64,000 nt of DNA, taken from positions 13,934,157-13,998,156 of the forward strand of contig OU015566.1 of assembly GCA_907165135.1 (NCBI GenBank). The letters run 5' to 3'. The notes under the pieces were generated by a model. It was not told the DNA's origin and searched no databases. It worked only from the letters and a program-made list of their open reading frames with translations. Every line of letters starts with the position of its first letter. Position 1 is the stretch's first letter. Below are positions 1-12,000 of this stretch, piece by piece. Both the position numbers and the translations under genes were made by a program. This stretch comes from Oikopleura dioica (Eukaryota; Chordata; Appendicularia; Copelata; Oikopleuridae).

Positions 1-1297
1 TTTGATTTTTCACAAATTCCGCGGTCCAGATACAACTAAAAGAATGTTTTCTGGGGCGTAGTGTAGCAAAACAGAGAGATGAGATAGAAGGCGGAAATTT
101 TCTGCTCCTTATCGCGCTACTTCTTATCAGCTTTGGAAACAGACGAAAAAACGCCGTGGCGGGAGAATGGGGACACGTGACGAGGACTGGAATTGCCCGG
201 AAATTGAAGCACACTGAAGCCCGGATGGGAATAAATGCCTGCAAAATTCTCCAAAAGGGGTCAAGGGTAGAAATGGGGAAGAAATGGAGATGATAAGGGA
301 TGAAATTTCAAAAATATTTTTTTCGATAGGGGCTTGCTTTGAAAAATTTTTTTCTGTCAAAAAAATCGACAAATTTTGCGTGGGCGGCTCCTCGGCTGCT
401 GACTGGCCGGTTTGCGGAATCCAGGCTTCTGATTGGTTGAAATTTCCACGCAAAATTTGTCGAAATTTTTGTCGGTTCCAGACACTTCCACAGGCAAAAG
501 AGATGATTGATCAAATCTGTTTGAAAAAAGAAGAGAAAATTGATAGTGTTAATTACCATTTGAGATGTTCCACGCTTTTTTAGGCGGAACCGCAGTGGAC
601 ATATCCGACACGGGTTTCCACCTTGTCTCTAATCGATCCCTCGATCCAATAAAGCCATCATTAAATTAATCCGAAAAAGAAGGTCATTTTCTGCTTCTGA
701 TTGTAAATGACTATTTCCGAGTTCATAAATCTGAGTTCGAAGAACAACTTCTTATAAAATGTATGATTCCACGCATGGCACAACCCAAACATAGATTCGA
801 GCCACTCTAGAGCTGTCAGTAGGGGCTGAGAGTGGGCCCACTCGTGCTGACCGCATATATTTTGGTAAGAAAAGCAACAAACGCAGAACTTTCTAAAACC
901 AACCGTTCTTTTTTCTCGGCCTTTGTTTTCATTCTTTCGCCACGTAAAAGGGTTGAAACGAAATTTCAAATCTGAAATTTAATTATAAATTATCATCGAA
1001 TCGATTTTTAGAAACTCAATTTTTAGCTTGGGTTTTCTTGAAAACCCGGGCGCTAGAATTTCTTGAGAAAATTGCAGGAAACGCTGGCTTTTCTAAAAAA
1101 GCCATAAAGATAGTGTCTGTTTAGTCGGGTTAATTCCCGAAGTGATAAAATTTCACTGAGATTCGCTTATTTCTCGCTGTTTACGCATGAGCAGCTGGGG
1201 GACAATAATTTTCGGCTCAAGAAATTAGCATTTTTTTTTCTTCGAGATGCAAATTCACGGGATAGCCGGAAATACGCCGGTCACACTTGAGATGATA

Positions 1298-1559
1298 CCA
1301 AAAGTACCGTTTTGTTTCAAATACGAATTCGAAATGAGCAGCGTCGAAAAATGGTGAAATCGATGTTGACACCCTTAAGAAAAAATGACAATTTTGAAGC
1401 TCTTACGAAGCAATCACAGTATTCTCGACAATAATTACTGTGATTGCTTCAGAAAAGCTTCAAATTAGTCATTTTTACTTAAGGGTATCAACATCGATTT
1501 CGCCATTTTTCGACGCTGCTCATTTTGAATACGTATTCGAAAGAAAACAGTACTTTTGG
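1298..1559. repeat. 262-bp near-perfect foldback (MITE-like) element
   Basis: The left arm (about 1298-1420) starts CCAAAAGTACCGTTTTG. It is mirrored by the right arm (about 1430-1559), which ends GTACTTTTGG. The arms pair almost continuously, including the segments ATGAGCAGCGTCGAAAAATG and GAAGCAATCACAGTA, with few mismatches and a very short loop. No open frame lies inside. A non-autonomous foldback transposon is the likeliest identity. I could not identify a clear target-site duplication. Confidence 0.75.
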
Positions 1560-2283
1560 GATTTGGGATTTCATTAATTTTACGAAAAAATTCCGGCGCT
1601 CGCGAATGTAAAATATTTACATTGTCAAAAATCACGTTGATATGTACAGTTGGGAAGCGAGGCCAGTCATTTAACGGACATTTCCAACATTTTTTCTATT
1701 TGCATTCTTTTCGACGTTTCTTTGGACGCAAAACTGGCTATTTCGCTTTTTTCGCTTTACAGTAATTTTTCAATGAAAAAGAAGAAATTTCAAATTTTCG
1801 CGTTGCATCTTTTTGTTTTGTGAAAATTGAAAAGGGCACTAATCCAATTTCAAGTTTTTCGAAAATTCAAAATTCAAGGCGTTGTAATTTTTTCTTGTTT
1901 TTATCTGATTACGGTTTGTTCAAAGTAAAGCGGCTTGTTGTGCCCAAAACGGGGGTGAATATTCGCGGATTTTCGACCGGAGACAGAAATCATCCCTTTT
2001 TCTGTTGCGCCAACGCCCGAACCGAAAAGGTTGAATTTGGTGCGATGACTATTAAAAATTATGTTTTCTTTTTCAAAGCTCAACTTGAAGCTCAACAAAA
2101 AAAAGGACAGCGCAGAAAGTAAAAACACTGAGGTTAATACGACATGATCGCAGTACCAAAAAACTAGCGCCCAGCCGCAAATTGATAACAAATTATAACG
2201 TTTTAATATTTATAGCTAATAACTTTTGACGCGAGCGATTTTTCACGAAAAAAAACTTCTGTTTCTCGAATTTCAACCGACCT

Positions 2284-2498
2284 ACTACAGCGCCATTTTT
2301 CAATAGTGACATCTTTCTTTTCAGCCTTCTGATTGGTCAATCCAAATGGGCGTTAGTGAAATGATTCAACTTTTAGATTTATCAAGTAAGATTATCACTA
2401 AACAGACTACAGAAGCATCTTGATATAACAAATTATGATTTCGAGCTTCCTGATTGGTCAATCAAAAGTTTTCGTTATTGGGAGATGCCGCTGTAGAA
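2284..2498. repeat. weak terminal inverted repeat, possible MITE
   Basis: The left end reads CTACAGCGCCATTTTTCAAT. The right end, on the other strand, reads CTACAGCGGCATCTCCCAAT. Between them lie two copies of CTGATTGGTCAATC. This suggests a degenerate miniature element, but the inner parts do not pair well and no target duplication is clear. Confidence 0.35.
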
Positions 2499-5226
2499 AT
2501 TTAAAAACTACAGTTTTCAATGTTAAATCAGGACGCTTCTTTTTACAATGCTCGAATTAGATTTTTCAAAAAGCCAATTAAGCACAGTCCATCTTCTATC
2601 GAGCTGTCGCCCTTTCATGAGCTGTCACGATTATGCGCCCTCTTGTGGGAAGCGACGGCACTTATGCAACTTGGTGCCCATTCTAGTGCCCAAAATGCCC
2701 ATAATCGCCGCATTCAAGTCTCCGACACGTTTGGGAAAAAGTGACAGTCAATCCGACACTGACCGATTACGTAATCTTGAATATTCATCCCTTTTTTTAT
2801 AAAGCAAATTTTTCTTCCCACCCCTTTTTCATCGAAGCTATTACTTTTTCGATCCAATATCGATACTCAGGAAATCGCTCCCCAGATTATCATTTTCGCG
2901 GCGGAAGTTCCAAACAAGATTTCGTGTCCAAAAAGAAATGATCCCATTTTGTCCGTTGGATGTTTTCCTCGTCAGAAGCGTTTTCTGAGCCAATTTTGAA
3001 AATTTGGAAAATTTCAAGCGACCTTTTTGCGCAGCAGTTTCGGGAAAATACAAGAAGCGAAATTGAATCTGATCTGGGGATTAACCCGAAAGGTCCCTTG
3101 TGTAACATCTTGCGCGGCGGAGGGTTAATATGGGCGCAGATGGGGAGCCAGGGTTTAATTAATTGTCCGAATAGGTCAAAACAGGCCGTGTTATTACTGA
3201 CTCAATGAGCAACTACAGGACACGATAACACATAAAATGGGTGCCCCTTATTTTAGCAATGGACACCCTTAATTTTTTTATTTGAAAACGTCAAAAATTC
3301 TGGGCGGCTCTTATCAGAAAGATGCCTCTTTTATCAGCTATTTTAGACAAGCAATAATCTTGCTCGAACCAAGTTTTGAGTTGAACACGTGATCTTTCCA
3401 GATGCTTGAAAATCCTCACTTTGGACAACGTTTCTAACGCCGGATTTGGCGCTGGAAAACGCGGCGACTCGGAACTGAGTCTTTTTCAAATCTCGGAGGA
3501 AATGCTGATTTTAATCGCATTCACAATTTCAAAGAGATTAAGGCTTCTTTTTACGCTGAAATCGAATGCGATAACAATAAATCTTCAAAATAAAGGAACA
3601 TCTGATAATCGTTTTAAAAAAAAAATTCTAGTCTGAAAATCGCCACTAAATAAAAAACAGGACTTTTTGGAGCCTGAAAAATGGAAGTTGCCAAAAAGCG
3701 ATGTTTATATTTTCTCGGAACAATAAAACCGGGGCCAAGTTACTCACGTGCGTTTCCTATTTATCGGATACATCTGGCTGTCCTCTCAAATGTCACGCAA
3801 TGTCAAGCTGCCAAGGTCACGCGAGCCATTTCAAGCAGGGGTCAATCAAAGTTCCCTATCTCATCTGATAGCCCCTTATGGGCTGCTTTTTATTGTTGGG
3901 AAAATTTGCAAAAGACAGTCTCCCGGAAGTTCTGTCGTCATCTTTCTCGGACAGTAAATATCATAAAAGCCGTGAAAGTTGGATGCCTGTGGCAGCCAAA
4001 TCACAACCTTCTTCTTGCTTGTTTGCTTCAATGACGGAAATGGCGATTTAGGGCAGGCGCGAATTAGGGTCATTTTTGCGACGTTTTTGTGGTCACGTGG
4101 CTGAGCTGAGAAAAAAATTTTTGAGTCGAAAATGATCACGATTCATTGAATATTGCTTTTACTGTTTTTTTTTTATTTGCGAGATTACAGTACTGACTCA
4201 ATAATACAGTCATTAAAAGAACAACTATGTTTCAGAGAAATTTGAAATTAAGGGTGGTCTTAAATTGAAGACAGACTGTATAAAACTTGTTTATTGCCCT
4301 CTTAAAATTGTGGATGTTTAATTTCCCATTTGTAAATAATTCACAAGTGGCGAAAAACAAAGATTGAGTGCGCGAGATGCAAAATTAAAACGATTTGCAA
4401 GGTGTTGGAAAACATGCCGCGCGGGATAACTTCCAGACGATCTGACTTTCTGGCACTTTCTGCCTCTTTTTCTGGCAGATTCGGATTAAAAATGTAAAAA
4501 CAACAAAAGCTCAACTCAGAATTGAATATACAGTAGTGGATAAACACGCTTAAAATGATGAAAAACTCGATTTTTTTTCGGAAAATTTCAACTTTTTTTT
4601 TCGACAAATTTTGATATTTTTTCGAAAAATTTCTTTTTATGCATAAAAAAGTTATGTCTAGTTCGATTCAGGTCACGTGAATCGATTAGTTCCGCGTCGG
4701 AATATCTCCAGCTCATCAAAGACACTTTTAAAAGGTTCATTTTTCTGCACTAACAAGGTTAGACCCCGCCAAGTTCCATCTCAATGATTACCCTGCCCTT
4801 TTTCTCCCTCAAAGGGGCCGAAAGTCTTTAAAATTTGTTTCGAAATATAATTATTTCTTTGGAAAAAATCCCGTTTTTTGGTTTGATTGAGAGGAGGAGA
4901 TTTAGCAACCGAGATTGGTTTGAACAATCATTTATCATTTGGCGGTTCAATTTGGCGTCGGTATCCCCTTAATCCGAGGCCACTTCGAGCCTACTAAATC
5001 ATTTCTGAGAAGAATTGAACGAATGTCAATTATTAAATTATTCCCTTTTTGCCTCATCTGAAACCAGTGGTCACAATTGTGGTCAAGTTTGCATCCAACT
5101 TCGTGCATTTTTCACTTCTCGTTGTTGATAAGGGTAGTTTTGGAGGAAAGACAAGTCTTTAGAGAAAGTCAAAAGATTACAAAAATCGTTCATTTTAAAA
5201 ATATTCCAATTATTTTCTTCCTTTTT

Positions 5227-5249
5227 TGAGAATTTGCCATCTGTTTCAG
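5227..5249 (+). promoter_or_regulatory. conserved upstream motif of KP1 (TGAGAA...CATCTG)
   Basis: TGAGAATTTGCCATCTGTTT begins 62 bp before the KP1 start codon and ends in a TTTCAG that could serve as a trans-splice acceptor. Similar sequences precede KP2, KP3 and KP4 at nearly the same distance, which argues for a shared promoter or leader element. Confidence 0.4.
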
Positions 5250-5288
5250 AAGTCGCCATTAATTTGGCTTATTTGAAGTATTCAAAAG

Positions 5289-7307
5289 ATGGATCTTTCT
5301 GTTTCTGTTTTCAACGATTTTTCAACAAGAGATCTTCTCCTAGAGCCGATTTCTAGGCTTAACGAGACTTGCACGGACCTTGATCTTGGCGAGATCTGCA
5401 CGACTAACTGTGCGGATGCGACTTCAAACTGCTTGAGCAACTGTTTTTCCGGTGATGCTTCCTGCGAGAACATTTGCATTCGAGAAGGATTCGCTTGTAT
5501 TGATGGCTGTCCTTGCCATATCGACTGCCCTGGGGGATGTGAAGGATGTTCAAACGACATTTGCAATGCCTGTTTGGAGCCGGAAAGCAACGAGGATCAC
5601 GTGACGTGTCTTGAAGATTATGAAAAAGTTCTATTTGACTGTTTCCAAGATTGCGCCGGGAATACTCTTTGTATCGACCAATGTACTCTCGAGTTTTCTG
5701 AAAACATTGAAAATTGCCCTTGCGAGAGGGGGTGCCCAAATGGCTGTCCTTGTCCAAACTACGAATGCGGAGGAAATGATTCTTATCAGCTGGGAGCTGT
5801 TCTAGTGATGAGAAGACATCGCGTTCCAGCTCTACCATTGCTTGTGAACTTCAAAAGCTTCACAACTGATCTTGAGGTAATTTTTATTATTTTTTTGTCT
5901 CGACAATTTTTGAAGGTTTCATGGTTCAATAATGGTCCCGATAATCTCGTGTTTGATTCAAAGAAAGGATGTTCTATTTTATACAAAGGGACACACTATC
6001 TGTTCGGAGGATTCACAACTGATGAATATGGCAATTTCTTAGAATACGGTCCTCATATTCTTGATGGCTGTGATATCGTTAATGCTGAAGGTGTGTCCTT
6101 TATGTTCGATTGCTACTACGGAGCAGTTGGTTATCTACCGACTGAGGACGAAAAGGAAGCTTACATCATGCTTTATCATGTTCATGATTATTGGTATTCA
6201 AACAGAGTCGAAGGGTAAAATTATTACAATCAATAATTGTTCATTCAGTAAACGTTAAGATATGATGGATCAAAAATACTGACAACGGAAATTCCGAGAT
6301 CAAATAATACACATGGCTTCACTGGGGGACAAATACCCACATATAAAGGAAATCCGATTCTCATAAGTGGCGCAGGCTATGAAAGGAAGATTGCAATTAT
6401 TCTGGAGATCATCCCCTGGATACGCTTTTGAAATTAATCATGAAGATTGTCCATGTATGGGACGATTCTAAAGATCAATAACTAAAGGGTATCCGGTGAT
6501 GGCTCCCAGAATGATTTCATAATTTCGAGAGTACTTCTTCAGTCGAGCGTTTCAGGTGGAATATATAAATTTCATTATTATTCTTTATTATTTCAATTCA
6601 CTTTTCTTTTATATTTTAAAGTTTAACTAATGGTTGGACAGAATACGAAGATCTGGTTTTTCCAGATGAGTATATTGAAGCCTACACGTCCGTCTGGGGC
6701 GATTTTGGAGTTGTGGTTTTTCCTGGAAACTCTGGGTAAGCAAAATAAACACAGAAAATTGTAACGCCAGCTTGCTAAAATTTTTTTCACTATTTTCCTA
6801 AAACGTTATAATCAAATGAGTGAGCCCTACTAGCGAGAAAAAAACCATTTTTTGATTTTTATTTCTGACCAAATTGTGCAAAACTGAGGCTGGAAATTGG
6901 GGTACAAAATTTGAACCCACGAATCGTGGGCCAAGATATCAATTACACTTTTGTACCGATGCCACCCGCCACCATATTTAGGTCTAACCAAAAAATATGG
7001 CGACTTTATGATGACAAATGGACGAACATTGGGAAATTACCAACTGCTGACTTTGAAGTGACAAGAAGATTTCCTAAAGCCGTTCTTTTCCCAAACAATG
7101 AGGTCTCTAGTTAAGATGAATATGTCATTAGATATAATTGTTGAGGTCATGATGATTGGTGGTCACCAAAACCATAAATTTGTAAAATACACTTTCAACG
7201 ATGATTTTACTTCGATCGAAGGAGATATTCTCCAAGATCTTCCTCTTCTTGTCGAGTATGATGGTCCTTATGCCATTTTTGTGGAAAACAATTACTGTTC
7301 CGTCTAG
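5289..7307 (+). CDS. KP1: Cys-rich/kelch-repeat protein, first of four tandem paralogues (possibly damaged)
   Basis: Exons read 5289-5876, 5916-6214, from 6260 to an unclear end near 6390, up to 6555, 6622-6735, 6982-7102 and 7146-7307. Introns are 39-66 nt except one of 246 nt. The start MDLSVSVFNDFS matches the starts of its paralogues. Residues about 25-165 form a Cys-rich head with two CPCxxxC blocks, ending CPCERGCPNGCPCPNYEC. The rest is kelch-like: HNNGPDN-type entry motif, YLFGG, PILISG, VVVFPG, MMIGG. The conserved end is AIFVENNYCSV. Kelch repeats form beta-propellers that bind other proteins; a Cys-rich head suggests an extracellular or luminal protein, although no classical signal peptide is visible. 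Between about 6385 and 6545, where paralogues read ILIAG...SVERY, the frame hits stop codons and no GT-AG intron rescues it, so this copy may be a pseudogene or have an unusual intron. AATAAA follows the stop at about 7323. Confidence 0.7.
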
Positions 7308-9303
7308 ACACCCTGTCTGACCAAATAAAGGAAATAAAAACATTAAAGCAATTCGCCTGAGGCCGATCCATCTTCGCCTCAATTCGTTTAAAAGTCCTAT
7401 CGATCCCAAAAAAGGGCACGCCTTATGAAATTTTCGCCAATCAGTCAATTATCCTTGGCGGCAAGCAGATTTCGGTCAATTCCCCGACAAACCTACTTAT
7501 CAAAAACTCAAACAGCAATCGACCTTCTCGCTTAAACCAAAATTGGGAAAATCAACATTCATGAAAACGCGTAGAAAGTTTAGTGGTCGTCTGAGCACTC
7601 TTTGAGCTCACTTGAGTCGCGAAATTGGAACTTCCAAGACTTCGAAAATTTCGCAATTCGCGATTTTCAAATCTTCATTTTGCATAATTGCTTGGAAGCT
7701 GTCTTCCGGTATTAATCCACGGCTAATCGGTTATTTCGACTCTCCTCCGCGAAGTTGCTTGTTTTGAGGATTAAGGACGTACCCACGTATTCCAGTCACC
7801 TGCTTTCCTAACAACACTAATCGCCGGGCCTTATCACCTTATCTTCTAAAAAGGTGAGGCCTCTCCGTTTCTTTCGAGAAAAAAGCCATCCGGACAGCGC
7901 AAACTTCTCAGGAAGAGAGACTCGAAAAACGGCAAACTTAGAAGCCGGGGCAGTCGACTCGAGATGCGGTAATAGAGGATTAACGAGTTTTTTTATCATT
8001 TTTTAGCTGGAAAAGGTTGAAGACAATCTAATCAGCGACGAGCGACGTCAGAGCGATATTTTTGCCGCGGAAGGGGATTTTCACAAGTGATCACATTCTA
8101 GAGCCGGTTTTTTCGACGAAAATACTACATAACAATAAAATCCTTTTCCCAATATTGTCAATATAACTTTCCAAATCAGGCCCAAGATTGTCGATTTTTA
8201 AATAAAAATAGCGCAAAATAAGCCAATGAGAAAGAAGCGCGCTCGTTTCAAAGTCAAAAATCAACAATGGTCGGAAAAAATATAAATTTTCAATTTTGAC
8301 AAAAATTCTAACTTGGGGATAAATCATTATCTTGACCGTTTTTGTCATCGTCTAAACTCTAGAAAACACCTGAAAAAAACTTTTTTTCATAGCCTGGGGC
8401 GATTCTGAGGCCATTTTCATGAATTTTCTACGAACTGCCATATCTCACGTGACAGATGATGAAATCACGTGATTGATATATTTTTAGAAAGCTCAGCTTC
8501 TGAGGATTGGGGGAAAGAAAAGAAATTTGAAAAAAATCGACTCTGAATAGCGAAAATTAATATTTTAATTTTTTGGCCAATCAGCAAAAACCGATTTTTC
8601 GGAAAAATTTTTGCTTTCCCCCAATCCTCAGAATCTGAGCTTTCCATTGATACTTGGATCATCTGGTTTCAAAGAGTATCACGTGAGTTATGGCTGTTCG
8701 AAGGCCGAAAATTTATATTTTTTCCGGCCAATCTTTGGCTCTTTTACAAAAGTCTTACTGACAATCTTCGACCTAGAAAGGAGCTGTCTGGCAGACACTC
8801 TTGAGACATTTTTTTGAAAGAAAATTGTTTATTTTTCTTTGTAAAATTTCTTCGACAAGCTTGACCTTTCTTGAAATCCCGTTTTTCCCCCTCTAAAACC
8901 GCGATTTCCGCCTTTTGCACCTTGTTTCCGTGGGAAAGAATAAATTTTCTGCCAAATTAGAAAAAAAAATTGAAACTTGGAAATTGAAAATCTCGAAAAT
9001 TGAAATTCGAGATGCTCTTAATTTGAAGAAACGGCAATTCAGTTCTATTCGATTTTAAAAGGTTGACCGAGCGGTGAGCAGCTGATTTCACACTCTGTTA
9101 TTTTTGCTTGTGCGGCGCTGGGCACTTAATTCGGCACCTGTCAGAGCAATTCAGCGCCGCGTAAGACTACTTCACATCAATTAACCAAAACGTTCAACAA
9201 ATTCCAAACCACAAAAAGGTCAAGAACCATTGATCAACTTAAAAATTGGCAAATTTCCGAGTTTATCAGTTTTCAAAAGTTCAAATTCATAATAATTTTA
9301 CTC
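7308..9303. other. intergenic, KP1 to KP2
   Basis: No supportable gene. After the KP1 polyadenylation signal the stretch is AT-rich non-coding sequence. It contains the foldback repeat at 8486-8646 and several TCACGTGA sites. Confidence 0.5.
8486..8646. repeat. foldback repeat with ~30-bp arms
   Basis: The arm GAAAGCTCAGCTTCTGAGGA at 8487 and onward through GGGGGAAAG is mirrored by CTTTCCCCC...TCTGAGCTTTCC ending near 8645. The inner spacer is about 95 bp. TCACGTGA lies outside both arms (near 8465 and 8680), so the element may extend further. It is probably a small non-autonomous transposon. Confidence 0.6.
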
Positions 9304-9333
9304 TGAGAATCGATCATCTGTTTGCCAGCCAAG
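9304..9333 (+). promoter_or_regulatory. conserved upstream motif of KP2
   Basis: TGAGAATCGATCATCTGTTT starts 67 bp before the KP2 start codon. It corresponds to the motifs upstream of KP1, KP3 and KP4. GCCAGCCAAG, just after it, could be a splice acceptor for a leader. Confidence 0.4.
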
Positions 9334-9370
9334 AAATAAAGTTCGCAAAAGAAAAAAGAGTTTGTCAAAA

Positions 9371-10974
9371 ATGAATCTGTCAATTTTCGACCATTTTTCA
9401 AGAGAATCACTTTCGTTCGCGAGTGAGAGAAAAAATGAAACATGCACGGACCTTGATCTTGGAGAGATCTGCTCTGGAGAGTGTGAAAGCAGCCTTCTGT
9501 CTTGCCTGAGCAACTGTAGCTCTAATGATGCTTCCTGCGAGAGTGGTTGCGTCAGGGAGGGGTTCGACTGTATTGACGGATGTCCTTGCCACACTGACTG
9601 TATTCTCGGCTGTGAGAATTGTTCTGCCGACATTTGTAATGCCTGCGCGTTTCCTGAAGAAAATGAGGATCATGTAAAATGCCTAGCTGAGTTTGAAAGA
9701 GAACTGATCGAATGCATACAAAACTGCGGCGGGAATTCAAGCTGCGTTAGTCTCTGCACAGTTCAGTACTCACAGGACATTTTGAATTGCCCTTGCGAAG
9801 AAGGCTGTCCTGATGGCTGCCCCTGCCCGAATTTTGATTGTGGAGATAATGCAGAAGAAGCCAACTCGGTCCTGATCATGCATTACTCACAGAAAAATCT
9901 TTCGCTTGTGAATTTCAACAGTTACACAGAAGACTTGAAAGTCTGGCATTTTTTCAGTGAAAAATTTTTACTCTGATTTTAGATTTCAAAATTTAACAAT
10001 GGCCCAGATGATCGACGATTTGACAGCGATGAGGGATGTTCAGTGCTTTACAAAGGGAAAAACTATTTATTCGGAGGATGGTTTGTGAACTATGACGATG
10101 GCGACGATCATGGACCACATGTCCTTGAAGGCTGCGAAATTCTCAAGGCAGAAGGGGCTTCTTTTTCTTTTTATTGCTATTATGGAGCAGTGGGGTACTT
10201 GCCGAGCGAGGAAGATCCGCAAGCTAACATCCTGCTTTATAATGGGAAAAGGGATGGAAATGTTCAGGGGTAATCTTTTTCTCGTCATTTTTATGTTAGA
10301 AAAATCAAGCTATGACGGCTCAAAAATCTTGGAAAGAGACTTTCCAAGGCCAGCGGTTTATCATCAATATATCGGCGGACAAATTCCGGTGTATAAAGAT
10401 TATCCGATTCTTATTGGTGGAAAGACCGAGCATGGGTCGGCCACGAATTTCGTCGAACGATACAGGTACTTTTTTCCGTATCCTTTTGCTTTTTGTAATT
10501 CTTAGTCCATCAGATGGCTGGATATTGGACCAAAAAATTGCGTTTCCAGAGGCGGAGACTTATTGCTATTCCGCTGTGTGGGGGGACTTCGGAGTTGTTA
10601 TTTTCCCCGGATTTTCATCGTATGCTCAAATTTAAAATAATAACTTAACTTCTTTCTTGAGATCAAAAAACAAAATTTGGCGACTTTATGACGATGAATG
10701 GACTAACATTGGAATAACTAAATGGAATGATAGACCTTATGCGCGAGCTGTTCTTCTGTCAAATTATGAGGTTTAGATTCGATAGGTTTATTAGCTCTAC
10801 AATTATTTTCAGGTTCTGGTTCTTGGCGGAGAAGACCGTCAAAAGTTCACGAAATTCTCGTTCAATGAAAATTTTACTTCGATCGAGGGCGAAGATCTCG
10901 ACAATTTACCGTCGCTTTCGAGCTGGGATGATCCTTATGCAATTCTTGTGCCTAACGGCTACTGTATGCTTTAA
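9371..10974 (+). CDS. KP2: Cys-rich/kelch-repeat protein, intact
   Basis: This is the cleanest member of the plus-strand array. Exons: 9371-9940, 9983-10269, 10310-10465, 10506-10619, 10662-10770 and 10813-10974. All introns are GT-AG and 40-42 nt long. The protein starts MNLSIFDHFSRESLSF. Residues about 20-155 are Cys-rich: CTDLDLGEICSGEC, GCPCHTDC, NCPCEEGCPDGCPCPNFDC. The remaining ~320 residues are kelch-like: FNNGPDD, YLFGGW, PILIGG, VWGDFGVVIFPG, IWRLYDDEWTNIG, VLVLGGED, ending ILVPNGYCML. It sits head-to-tail with KP1, KP3 and KP4, so local gene duplication made the array. The ligand is unknown. Confidence 0.88.
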
Positions 10975-11935
10975 TTATTAAAAAGAATACATGATAAGGA
11001 GACTTCCGCCTTCAATTAGCAATCTTCCAAATTTGCAAAACCCTCCGCAAAAACGCAAAATCGCTGCTTTGATAATTCTCGACTCCCGCAGCGGGCTGAA
11101 TCGATACGAGTACAGAGCGCGTTTGTAGCCTTCCGTCAAATATTTATCGCCTGTCCCTGCGCTGCTAATGGGATGAGTCCGACACCTTTTCAAGCCCCGC
11201 CGCGGCCAACATCCAAAGCACGAGATAAATTAATCCAGCTCAGTTTGTAAACAGAAACCGTACGCAGCAAATTTCCCGCAATACACAACGAGAAACAAAA
11301 AAGGGATGAAAAAAATTTTCTTCAAATTTTCAAAATACGAAATCAAAGAAAAAAGAAGAAGCGCTCGTGTTCCAAAACACTTTTTTGGATCTTTTGGCTC
11401 TTTTTGTTGTTCGTTTAGGAAATCCAGTCGGACAAGGCCGCCGGGCGGATGCCGACCGGATTCCGCCGCTCTTTAGAAAATATCGCCTTGCGCATGCATT
11501 TCCGCTATTTTAGCCGAAATTAATTTTCAGCCAACAAAATCTGCTTCCGAATTTCACGATTTTTTTTTCTTGAAAAAATGATCTTTCAAACTAAATTTAA
11601 ATTGAACTAATGCTTCCGCAAAATCGGCGATAACAAGTCCATTTTGGTCACCGGAAAAGTTTCATTAGCGATTTCCTAAAATTTCCAAAAAGAATCTCGG
11701 TTGCGAAGTTCCAATGAATGTAAATTTATTGGAATTTATTGCCAGCGAAAGAAAATCTTCAAAGAAAGATCACTCCTTGTACTTTTCTGTTTAGAACAAG
11801 AGCCTAGTTCCAGCCGACTGAGCTCCCGTTCCTCAGCTTATCAAAGCTCATCTCTCTCTTTTTTGACCTTTTCGTGTTTGGCGGCTCGGGCGTTTTGAAA
11901 CAAACTGTGTAAAAAATTCGCAAAGGAGTAAACTT
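10975..11935. other. intergenic, KP2 to KP3
   Basis: No supportable gene. A TTAATTATTAAAAAGAATA tract after the stop may hold the KP2 polyadenylation region. The block near 11860-11910 (CTTTTTTGACCTTTTCGTG, GCGGCTCGGGCG) recurs almost identically near 15125-15175 after KP4. It therefore belongs to the duplicated unit rather than to a gene. Confidence 0.5.
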
Positions 11936-11953
11936 TGAGAATTTCTCAGCTGC
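11936..11953 (+). promoter_or_regulatory. conserved upstream motif of KP3
   Basis: TGAGAATTTCTCAGCTGCTG begins 65 bp before the KP3 start codon. It is the most diverged of the four array motifs but keeps TGAGAATT and the CAGCTG core at the same spacing. Confidence 0.35.
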
Positions 11954-12000
11954 TGCTATAATTGAAACGTCAAATCTCAACAATGAGCTAGAAATTCAAA

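Larger units (their letters stand above)
1..5226. other. gene-poor stretch before KP1
   Basis: I see no supportable gene here. Open frames are short, lack paralogues in the window and do not join through plausible short introns. The stretch holds the foldback element at 1298-1559 and a weaker inverted repeat at 2284-2498. It also holds scattered copies of an ACACCCTTAATTTTT-like motif, for example near 3263. A small unrecognised gene cannot be excluded. Confidence 0.5.
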
